DNA of 64,000 bases, from assembly GCA_964636985.1 (NCBI GenBank), contig CAZWSX010000001.1:310001-374000 (forward strand). Reading direction: 5' to 3'. A model generated the notes under the pieces. The model saw only the letters and a list, made by a program, of their open reading frames with translations. It did not search any database and was not told the origin of the DNA. Numbering within the stretch: the first letter of the stretch is position 1; every line of letters starts with the position of its first letter. Shown here one piece after another: positions 25,195 through 32,965 of this stretch. A program made the translations under genes and the position numbers. The DNA comes from CAZWSX01 sp964636985 (lineage in GTDB: Bacteria; Planctomycetota; Planctomycetia; Pirellulales; Pirellulaceae).

Positions 25195-25226
25195 ACGGTC
25201 TTCACCATCCAAACCGACGTGGCCTG

Positions 25227-25727
25227 TCAGACGTAGCGCTCCAATTGCCGGCGGCTGAGCGGGTCCATCTTCTGCACGTCGGTGACCAGATAACGCTGGC
25301 CCGAGCCATCGACGATCATGGCCTGGCGCGCATCCAGGCGGCGAACATCCTCTTCGCTCTTTAGCACTAACGTGGTAGTGCCGCGATCCGTTTCAACGAG
25401 CCATTCACACGGCTCGGTGACACCGCTGACGCTGACGATGCGGCGAATGACGGGCACAAACTCGCGCTGCATGGCAGCTTCGATCAGGATTTCGGCGACG
25501 GCTGGCGACAGGTCGCTCGTCTTCTCGACGCACAGCAGTTCGTTCCCGGTGGCATCGGAGACCGACAGCCAACGCTCCGGATCGGTGAACGGAAACAGCC
25601 GGCAAGCCGTTACATCGACATGCCGCTCGCCGTTGGCATCGATCAAAACGAGTCGGCCCCACTCGTCTCGGTAAACACCGAAGGCGGGTACCGTCGTACT
25701 GGCAGGATTGGCGGCGATGGGAGACAT
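25227..25727 (-). CDS. DUF1854 protein, cyanophycin-associated
   Basis: A 166-aa protein of the DUF1854 family, known to occur with a particular ABC transporter and cyanophycin genes. The start (MSPIAANP) is chosen because it lies 1 nt after the stop of the ABC transporter gene. Recognisable segments are VYRDEWGRLVLIDANGERHV, RLFPFTDPERWLSVSD and VTDVQKMDPLSRRQLERYV. It is cytoplasmic with no signal peptide. Tight coupling suggests a 1:1 partner of the transporter. The biochemical role is unknown. Confidence 0.82.
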   Translation of the reverse strand: MSPIAANPASTTVPAFGVYRDEWGRLVLIDANGERHVDVTACRLFPFTDPERWLSVSDATGNELLCVEKTSDLSPAVAEILIEAAMQREFVPVIRRIVSVSGVTEPCEWLVETDRGTTTLVLKSEEDVRRLDARQAMIVDGSGQRYLVTDVQKMDPLSRRQLERYV

Positions 25728-25728
25728 G

Positions 25729-28014
25729 CTATCTCGCGTTTCCGGTGCTAAGGTCGAGTTGGGCTTGGTGTAGTCGGGCGAATGGACCGTCGCGCGCGAG
25801 AAGTTCTTGTGGCGGGCCCGATTCGACAATCGAGCCGTGCTCCATCACGACAATCCGGCTTGCCTGGCGAAGCGTGCTCAGGCGGTGGGCGATGGCGATT
25901 GTCGTTCGCCCGCGGGTCAGGTTGTCGAGCGCCTCTTGGATGTCGCGTTCGGTTTGCGTGTCGACGGCCGAAGTCGCTTCGTCCAGAATCAAAATCCGCG
26001 GGTCCGTCAGCAGCGCGCGGGCGATCGAGATCCGCTGCCGCTCGCCGCCAGAAAGGGATTGCCCACGCTCGCCGACGATCGAGTCGTACCCGTCGGGCAA
26101 CTTGAGAATGAACTCGTGCGCCTTGGCCGACTTGGCGGCGTTGATGATGTCGCGGCGCGTTGCATCGGGCCGGCCGTAGGCGATGTTCTCGGCGATCGTT
26201 CCGTAAAAGAGATACGGCTCTTGCAGCACGATGCCAATGTTCGAGCGGTAATCGATGGTCGGAAATGAGCGAATGTCGACGCCGTCGACCAAGATCGCGC
26301 CGGCCGAAACGTCGTAGAAGCGGCAAACCAGGTTCACGAGCGTGCTCTTACCGGCGCCGCTGGGACCGACGAGGCCGATCATTTCGCCCGGCTCGATGAC
26401 GAGGTTGACCCCTTTAATGACCTCGCGCGTCCCGTACGAGAAGCGAACGCCGCAGATTTCGATGCGTCCTTCCAAGCGACCCGGGCGAACCGGCGACTTG
26501 GGTTCGGGAACGCTCGGAACTTTGTCCAGGATTTCGAAGATCCGCTGCGTGCTGGCGGCCGATCGTTGGACCGAGCCGAGCATCCGGCTCAGCCAGTCGA
26601 GCTGCGCGTAAAAGTTGCCGATCAGCAACAGGAACGCACTCAACTGGCCGATGGTCACCCCGTGATTGGCAATTTGCCACGCCGCGTAACCCCAAACGAT
26701 CAGTTTGCCGAGTTCTGTAAGGAGCGTGATCGTGGGCGTGAAGAACGACCAGATGCGATTCACGCGAATGGCGGCATCAATGATGTGATCGTTGGCTTCT
26801 TCGAATCGCTTGATCTCGCGGTTCTCTTGGGCGAACGCCTTCACCACCCGCACACCGGGAATTGTATCGGCGAGGACGCTAAGCAGTTCGCTCCAAGTCT
26901 TTCCAGAGAGCGCGAAGGTGTGCCGCATCCGCTCGCGGACAACCTGGATGATGTAAGCGATGATCGGAAAAGGAATCAGCGCCGCCAGTGCCAGCCAGAA
27001 GTTCAAACAAAGCATCAGCACGGCGGCTTGGAGCATGAACACGAAGGACGTGATGAACTCCGCCAGGTGAACCGACAGAAAGTAGTTGATCCGGTCGGTA
27101 TCGTTATTGATCCGCGAGATCAAGTCGCCGGTCCGCTTGCTGCCAAAGTAGTCGAGCGAGAGGCTTTGCAAGTGGCGATACGTCGCGTTGCGCAAGTCAG
27201 CCGACATGTACTCGCTGGCCATCGCCATGACGTACGTCTTGTACCAGTTGAAAAGCCAACCGAGGACCGCCAGGAAAAAGAACGTGACCAGGTACATCGT
27301 CACGTTTGAGGTATTGAGCGTTCCTCCCGGCTGCTGTGCCGGGACCAATTCTTTATCGAAAAGCGGAATGGTGACGTACGTCGAGAACAGCGTCATCTGC
27401 GTGCTCAACAGCGCCATCACGATTGCCAAGACGATATTCCACCATCGGTTTTTGGCGAACCGCCACAGTCGAAACAGCGATTTGGCACTAACCGCCTCGG
27501 CGGCTTCACCGCAGTTGGGGCACGAAGCGTCGTCCGGACCGAGCACCGCGCCGCAATTGGGGCAGACGGTGGTTTCGAGTTCCTGGAGCGAGGCCTCATC
27601 CGAGGCCAACATCGTACTGGCCCGCTGTGCAAATCGTCCCGCCGCCGTTGCTTTGGAACGGGTGAAACGGACCACCGCCAGCAACCGATCCTGCCCGCGG
27701 ATCTCGATGGCACCGGCGGCGCCCAGTTCGCGCTGCTTAAGCGACGCGACCTCCGCGTGGGGCCATTGATTCACGATGCTGACATTGGTAATCGCCGGTT
27801 TGCCCAGGCTTAAGGCGGCCGACAGCTTGCAGATCAAGACCCGGCGATTGGTAACGACAATGGCCTGCCGTTCGAAATGGGCTTGGCCGTTCAAGTCGGC
27901 TTCGAACCAGGCCCAGTACGTCTCGTCTGTTTCCAGGGCGCCGCGCAGGAGGGCTCCCCAGGCCGGCGAACGGTCTCGCGACGAATTCCGTTCCGTGGAC
28001 GGCGGGGTCTGCAT
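25729..28014 (-). CDS. ABC exporter with N-terminal zinc-ribbon domain, cyanophycin-associated
   Basis: A 761-aa half-transporter of the exporter type. The start MQTPPSTERN fits the domain order: a ~120-residue N-terminal domain (WAWFEADLNGQAHFERQAIV), a zinc ribbon (CPNCGAVLGPDDASCPNCGE), a six-helix membrane domain, then a nucleotide-binding domain with Walker A GPSGAGKST, signature LSGGERQRISIARALL and Walker B ILILDEATSAVD. Homodimer formation is expected. The soluble N-terminal part with zinc ribbon is unusual for exporters. It is coupled to DUF1854 downstream and divergent from cyanophycin synthetase. Possible cargo is a peptide or amino-acid product of cyanophycin turnover, unproven. 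Confidence 0.88.
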   Translation of the reverse strand: MQTPPSTERNSSRDRSPAWGALLRGALETDETYWAWFEADLNGQAHFERQAIVVTNRRVLICKLSAALSLGKPAITNVSIVNQWPHAEVASLKQRELGAAGAIEIRGQDRLLAVVRFTRSKATAAGRFAQRASTMLASDEASLQELETTVCPNCGAVLGPDDASCPNCGEAAEAVSAKSLFRLWRFAKNRWWNIVLAIVMALLSTQMTLFSTYVTIPLFDKELVPAQQPGGTLNTSNVTMYLVTFFFLAVLGWLFNWYKTYVMAMASEYMSADLRNATYRHLQSLSLDYFGSKRTGDLISRINNDTDRINYFLSVHLAEFITSFVFMLQAAVLMLCLNFWLALAALIPFPIIAYIIQVVRERMRHTFALSGKTWSELLSVLADTIPGVRVVKAFAQENREIKRFEEANDHIIDAAIRVNRIWSFFTPTITLLTELGKLIVWGYAAWQIANHGVTIGQLSAFLLLIGNFYAQLDWLSRMLGSVQRSAASTQRIFEILDKVPSVPEPKSPVRPGRLEGRIEICGVRFSYGTREVIKGVNLVIEPGEMIGLVGPSGAGKSTLVNLVCRFYDVSAGAILVDGVDIRSFPTIDYRSNIGIVLQEPYLFYGTIAENIAYGRPDATRRDIINAAKSAKAHEFILKLPDGYDSIVGERGQSLSGGERQRISIARALLTDPRILILDEATSAVDTQTERDIQEALDNLTRGRTTIAIAHRLSTLRQASRIVVMEHGSIVESGPPQELLARDGPFARLHQAQLDLSTGNAR

Positions 28015-28990
28015 GCCAAATGGGTCCAGAAGAATGAAGGACAAAACAGGAGGCAATTCGTCTTGGCAAAGTCTGTGCCGGCCAGCCCTTTGGGGGGGGT
28101 GAGCTGAGGTAAAGGAGTCGCAACTCGGCGATGAGGATACCCCGTTGGGCCCATCGAGAGTCCGGCCACCCTCCAAAAATCGGCTCGGCACGCATTCCAG
28201 CTTCGCAGGCACGGCGAATTATATTGATGTATCCGTTCGCCGTCGCGGCTCCTTTTTGGCACAAGGATTGCCAAGCTGACGGGGGCAAATCGCGCCGATC
28301 CAGCTGCCGCTGGTCGCCGTAGGATCGGAGTCGATCGCGGCGCCGCCAATGGCTGGTACGAGATCGATCGCGGTGGCGTCAAGAAGACCGGTGATCCCGT
28401 CGATACCCATTCGAAGGTTGGTATCGTTGCCGGTAAGTGTAGCAACAGGTTCGCGGGAAGCCGTTCGTGCGAAGTCGGGTTTGGATTCGGAATAAGTCCA
28501 GTTGGCGGGGGATCATTTTTCGTGGCGAGTGTCGCTGAGCCTGTTAGGAAGTCTGTGCTCGGGTCCACGTTCGCACCGGTTATCCGGGTTGTAAGGTGTC
28601 ATTTCGGATTGCGAAGGCATCGTTTCCTGGTGATGGGTTGCGGGTTAGGTTTCGGGTCGGATTTTCGGAGTAGGACCGTGCGTTGCCTATCGAGACTGAT
28701 TAACCTTCCGAGTTCCCAGCAAGGAAATTCGTCGTCGAATTTCCTGACAAATTCCTCATCAAGACATTACGAGAACGCGCATTCCGCCCAAGGCTTGGCG
28801 GACAGCACCGCTCGCACTCCTCATCAAAACCTCTTCTCCCTTCATTTGTGACTCGACCGCCGCAGAGGGTGAATCACTCACCCGCGGAGCGGATTTTGGC
28901 GCTGGAACCGCGATGACAAATCGGGTTCAGGGCCACCCTCCAGTTCAAGACCTTGGCGAACCCCGTTCGAGTTACCGACAGAAAGCTGCA
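28015..28990. other. 976-bp divergent intergenic region
   Basis: This is the largest gap in the window, between the ABC transporter and cyanophycin synthetase. No gene is called. Parts of 28319-28440 look coding-like on both strands (for instance GWYEIDRGGVKKTGDPVDTH on the plus strand), which may be a decayed gene. Near the cphA end is the inverted repeat GGGTGA-atcac-TCACCC (about 28868-28884), in the probable leader or operator position. Promoters for both divergent genes should lie here, but I cannot assign them confidently. Confidence 0.5.
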
Positions 28991-31654
28991 ATGGAAATCA
29001 AGAAAGTTCTCGCGCTCCGTGGCCCTAACGTTTGGGCGAATTTCCCCTGCCTCGAGGCATGGGTGGAACTGGGGCCGTACCAAGAGCTGTCTAGCGAGTT
29101 GTTGCCCGGCTTCAACGACCGCCTGATGGGTTGGCTCCCCTCGATGATCGAGCATCGTTGCAGCGTGGGCGAGCGTGGCGGCTTCTTCGAGCGGCTGCGT
29201 CGCGGCACCTATCTGGGCCACATCCTCGAACACGTCACGTTGGAACTGCAAACCCTGGCCGGCCACGAAGTGGGCTTCGGCCGCGCTCGCGAGACCACCG
29301 TCGACGGGACCTACCGCGTTGCCATTCAATACGTTGAAGAACAAGTCGGGCGCGCAGCGATCGAGGTCGCTCATCGCCTGATCATGTCGGCGATCAACGG
29401 CCAAGCGTTTGACGTCAACGCCGAAGTCGAAACGCTTCGCGAGATGATCCAACAAGTGGGCTTGGGCCCGAGCACCAACTCGATCGTGCAAGCCGCCAAG
29501 CTGCGTGGCATTCCGGTGCGCCGCCTGAACGCCGATAGCCTGGTGCAACTGGGTTACGGCACCAAGCAGCGTCGCATCTGCGCCGCCGAGACCGATCGCA
29601 CAGGCGCCATTGCCGAAGCAATCGCGCAAGACAAGGAAATGACTCGCAAGCTGCTCAAGGGAATCGGTGTCCCGGTTCCCGAAGGCCGTGCAGTCGAAAA
29701 CCGAGACGATGCTTGGGAAGCTGCCAAAGACATCGATGCTCCCGTCGTCGTGAAGCCGCAGTACGGCAACCATGGTCGCGGAGTCACAACCAACCTGACT
29801 GCGGAAGATCAGGTGAAGGCCGCTTACGACCTCGCTCGCGAGCATGGCCGCAACATCATTGTCGAAAAGTACGCGCCAGGCGCCGACTATCGATTGCTGG
29901 TGATCGGCAATCGCATGGTGGCCGCCGCGCGGCGTGAACCTGCTCACGTGATCGGCGACGGCGTGCATACCATCGCGCAGCTGGTGGAGGTGGTTAATCG
30001 CGACCCTCGCCGCAGCGACGGGCACTCGACGGTGCTTTCGAAAATCAAGCTCTGCGAGATCGCCCTCGCAACGCTGGCTGAGCATGGATACACGCCCGAA
30101 TCCGTGCCTGCCGTCGGAACGAAGGTCGTCATTCGCCGCAACGCGAACCTCAGCACTGGCGGTACGGCCATCGACGTAACCGATATCGTTCACCCGCTCG
30201 TTGCTGAACACGCGGTGTGGGCCGCCCGAGTGATTGGTCTCGATATCGCGGGAATCGACGTCATCGTCGAGGACATCACGCGCCCGCTCGAAGAGCAAAA
30301 CGGCATCATTTGCGAAGTGAACGCCGGCCCAGGCTTGCGGATGCACTTGCAACCTTCCGAAGGGGAAGGCCGCCCCGTCGGCGAAGCGATCATCAACATG
30401 ATGTTCCCTGAGGGGGACAACGGGCGAATTCCGATCGTTTCCGTCACCGGCGTGAACGGTAAGACGACGACGACTCGCTTGATCGCGCACATCCAATCGC
30501 TCACCGGCAAAACCGTGGGCATGACCTGCACCGATGGGATTTACATCGGCAGTCGACGCATCGATACCGGTGACTGCAGCGGACCTAAGAGCGCTGCCGC
30601 CGTGCTGATGCACCCGGCAGTTGAAGCCGCCGTGCTCGAAACGGCTCGCGGTGGCATCCTGCGAGAAGGGCTCGCTTTCGACCGGACCGATGTCGCGGTT
30701 GTCACCAACATCGGCGAAGGGGACCATCTCGGTCTGCACGACGTCGACACCATCGAAAAGCTGGCCAAGGTCAAGCGTTGCCTCGTCGACGTGGTGCCGC
30801 TCGATGGAGCGGCGGTCCTCAATGCGGAAGATCCTCACGTCGTCGCGATGGCTGAATACTGCAAGGGATCGGTCGTTTGGTTTGCACACGATGGGAATCA
30901 TCCCGAACTCGTGAAGCGTCGTGCCGATGGCGGACGGGTCGTGTTCGTTCGCGAGAATGCCATTGTTTTGGCCGATGGTGCGACCGAGTATCCAATCATC
31001 TCCCTCGACAAGGTTCCGCTGACTCACGGCGGCAAAGTGAAGTTCCAGGTCGAAAACGCGATGGCCGCGGCGGCCGCCTGCTGGATGGTGGGAACGCCGG
31101 CGGAATATATCCGCGCCGGCCTCGAATCGTTTGGCGCGCAAATGGATCGCACGATGGGGCGATTCAATTTGTTCGACTTCGGCGGCGCCACCGTGATTGT
31201 CGACTACGGCCACAACACGTCGTCGCTCCAGGCGATGCTCGATACGCTTAAGCTCATGCCGCATCAACGCCGGACTGCCGTGTACTCGGCCGCGGGCGAT
31301 CGTCGCGATGAAGACATGGTCCGCCAAGGGGAACTGCTCGGCGGCGAATTCGACCGCGTCATCCTGTACGAAGACCAATACCTCCGTGGACGTGAACAGG
31401 GAGAGATTTCCCACCTCTTCCGCGAAGGCTGCTCGAAGTCGCAACGGGTAAAGCAAATCGAATCCTTCATGGGATGGCAAGCCGCCATCGACACCGCCCT
31501 CCAGTCGGCCAAACCGGGCGATTTGCTGTTGGTCCAAGCCGACACGATCGACGCTGCTGTCGACTATATGAAGTCGCTGCAAACCGAAACGGTCGTTCTC
31601 CGCGAAGTAGCCCTCAAGGACGTGATGACGAAGACCAAGTCGGTGAAGGCGTAG
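28991..31654 (+). CDS. cphA: Cyanophycin synthetase
   Basis: An 887-aa enzyme that polymerises aspartate and arginine into cyanophycin, a nitrogen reserve, using ATP. The start MEIKKVLALRGPNVWANFPC is the conserved CphA N-terminus; the frame extends 26 codons upstream without support. An N-terminal domain is followed by an ATP-grasp region (VVKPQYGNHGRGVTTNL) that adds aspartate. A Mur-ligase-like domain adds arginine, with P-loop VTGVNGKTTTTR at about residues 485-496 and AGDRRDEDM near the end. The length matches bacterial CphA (~870-900 aa). No cyanophycinase is visible in the window. A strong terminator follows. Confidence 0.96.
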   Translation: MEIKKVLALRGPNVWANFPCLEAWVELGPYQELSSELLPGFNDRLMGWLPSMIEHRCSVGERGGFFERLRRGTYLGHILEHVTLELQTLAGHEVGFGRARETTVDGTYRVAIQYVEEQVGRAAIEVAHRLIMSAINGQAFDVNAEVETLREMIQQVGLGPSTNSIVQAAKLRGIPVRRLNADSLVQLGYGTKQRRICAAETDRTGAIAEAIAQDKEMTRKLLKGIGVPVPEGRAVENRDDAWEAAKDIDAPVVVKPQYGNHGRGVTTNLTAEDQVKAAYDLAREHGRNIIVEKYAPGADYRLLVIGNRMVAAARREPAHVIGDGVHTIAQLVEVVNRDPRRSDGHSTVLSKIKLCEIALATLAEHGYTPESVPAVGTKVVIRRNANLSTGGTAIDVTDIVHPLVAEHAVWAARVIGLDIAGIDVIVEDITRPLEEQNGIICEVNAGPGLRMHLQPSEGEGRPVGEAIINMMFPEGDNGRIPIVSVTGVNGKTTTTRLIAHIQSLTGKTVGMTCTDGIYIGSRRIDTGDCSGPKSAAAVLMHPAVEAAVLETARGGILREGLAFDRTDVAVVTNIGEGDHLGLHDVDTIEKLAKVKRCLVDVVPLDGAAVLNAEDPHVVAMAEYCKGSVVWFAHDGNHPELVKRRADGGRVVFVRENAIVLADGATEYPIISLDKVPLTHGGKVKFQVENAMAAAAACWMVGTPAEYIRAGLESFGAQMDRTMGRFNLFDFGGATVIVDYGHNTSSLQAMLDTLKLMPHQRRTAVYSAAGDRRDEDMVRQGELLGGEFDRVILYEDQYLRGREQGEISHLFREGCSKSQRVKQIESFMGWQAAIDTALQSAKPGDLLLVQADTIDAAVDYMKSLQTETVVLREVALKDVMTKTKSVKA

Positions 31655-31684
31655 TCGCGACTCCGCATTTGACCGAGTATTCAA

Positions 31685-31712
31685 AAAGGCGTGCCCATTT
31701 GGGTACGCCTTT
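31685..31712 (+). terminator. Rho-independent terminator of cphA
   Basis: A 12-bp stem with a single G-T pair (arms AAAGGCGTGCCC and GGGTACGCCTTT, loop ATTT) starts 30 bp after the cphA stop and is followed by CTCTTTT. This is the clearest intrinsic terminator in the window. Confidence 0.85.
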
Positions 31713-31816
31713 CTCTTTTGAATTGCACCAATCGCGATTGATCCAAGGCGGCCTTTCGCCAATAGAAGGTCGCAAATCTGGCCGATTTTTCATCCAAACA
31801 CGCCATTAGGCCGGCG

Positions 31817-31847
31817 GTTCATCGTTTCTTCATTTTTTCTTAACATA
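31817..31847 (+). promoter_or_regulatory. Pho-box-like array upstream of pstS
   Basis: Three T-rich half-sites, TTCAT (31818), TTCAT (31829) and TTAACAT (31840), start exactly 11 bp apart. Each is preceded by a G or C and the spacers are T-rich. An 11-bp period of TTNACA/TTCAT-like direct repeats is the hallmark of PhoB/PhoP binding sites. The array lies ~75-100 bp before the pstS ATG. A separate TTGACA is at 31877-31882 with no good -10 at the usual distance. Confidence 0.55.
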
Positions 31848-31919
31848 TCCGGGGAGCATGATTGGGTCGGACATTCTTGACACATTCAGCCCTTTGGCTT
31901 TGGTCGATTAGGAAAACCC

Positions 31920-32885
31920 ATGCACCTTCGTAGCCTTGCTCTCGGACTCGTTCTGGCGGCTGCCGGACTCTTCAACCTGGCGCTCGCCCAAGAAAAAGAA
32001 TTGGCGCCCTACAAGCCGACCACCGGTGTCTCGGGGGCGATCAAGAGTGTCGGCTCCGACACCATGGTCAACACGATGCTTCAGTGGTGTGACGGGTTCA
32101 AGAAGGCCTACCCCAACATCACTCGCGAAGTGGAAGACAAGGGAACGTCGGGCGCAATCCCCGCGCTGACGGCGGGCACCTCGAATTTCGGTCCGATGAG
32201 CCGCAAGTGCAAGCCTGAGGAAATCTCCGACTTCGAAAAGAAGTACGGCTACAAGCCGACCCAACTCGCCGTAAGCATCGATATGGTAGTCGTGTTCGTC
32301 AACAAGGATTGCCCGCTCGACAAGCTCACGCTCGAACAGGTCGACGCCATCTTCAGTTCGACCCGGAAACTGGGCGGAAAGAAGGATATGGTGACCTGGG
32401 GCGACGTTGGTTTGACGGGCGATTGGGCCGCCCAACCGATCAGCCTCTACGGCCGCAACTCCGCATCCGGAACCTACGAATACTTCAAGAATGAAGCGAT
32501 GGGCAAGGGGGACTATAAGGCGACTGTGAAGGAGCAATCAGGAAGCGCGGGTGTGGTGCAAGCCGTCGGGTCCGATAAGTACGGCATTGGTTACAGTGGC
32601 GTGGGCTACCTCACTCCCGATGTGAAGGCCGTTTCTATCGCAAAGAAGGCCAACGAGTACATCGAAGCGACTCCCGAAAACGGCATGGCCTTCAAGTATC
32701 CGTTAGCCCGTCCCTTGTTCCTGGCCCTCAATTATAAGCCGGGATCGCAACTCGACCCGCTTCGGCGCGAGTTCATCAAATTCATCTATAGCAAGGAAGG
32801 CCAGGCTCTCGCGGTAGAATCCGGAGTGCTGCCTGTCCCGGCAAAGGTGGCCGCGAAGGGTTTGGAAGAAGTCGGCATCAAATAG
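31920..32885 (+). CDS. pstS: Phosphate ABC transporter, substrate-binding protein
   Basis: A 321-aa periplasmic phosphate-binding protein with signal peptide MHLRSLALGLVLAAAG...ALA (cleavage near residue 23). Recognisable segments of the PstS/SphX type are IKSVGSDTMVNTMLQWCDGF, then DKGTSGAIPALTAGTSNFGP and LYGRNSASGTYEYFKNEAMG. It captures phosphate for the PstCAB permease encoded directly downstream. Upstream is a Pho-box-like array. The single cysteine (WCDGF) in the mature part is not a lipobox, so the protein is soluble or weakly bound rather than a lipoprotein. Confidence 0.93.
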   Translation: MHLRSLALGLVLAAAGLFNLALAQEKELAPYKPTTGVSGAIKSVGSDTMVNTMLQWCDGFKKAYPNITREVEDKGTSGAIPALTAGTSNFGPMSRKCKPEEISDFEKKYGYKPTQLAVSIDMVVVFVNKDCPLDKLTLEQVDAIFSSTRKLGGKKDMVTWGDVGLTGDWAAQPISLYGRNSASGTYEYFKNEAMGKGDYKATVKEQSGSAGVVQAVGSDKYGIGYSGVGYLTPDVKAVSIAKKANEYIEATPENGMAFKYPLARPLFLALNYKPGSQLDPLRREFIKFIYSKEGQALAVESGVLPVPAKVAAKGLEEVGIK

Positions 32886-32965
32886 GCTTCAATCCCAACT
32901 CTTGAAAGCAGCGTAGCGTAAAGCGGCGCATTGATGACGCCGCAAAGGGTGCACGAGTTCACCGC

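Noticed and set aside
28522..28851. 109-codon plus-strand frame before cphA
   Set aside because: Irregular composition, no ribosome site and no similarity; it lies in the leader/promoter region.
28874..31762. 962-codon open frame on the minus strand opposite cphA
   Set aside because: It mirrors the well-supported cyanophycin synthetase on the plus strand. High GC and codon bias leave the antisense frame open. It has no family similarity or ribosome site.
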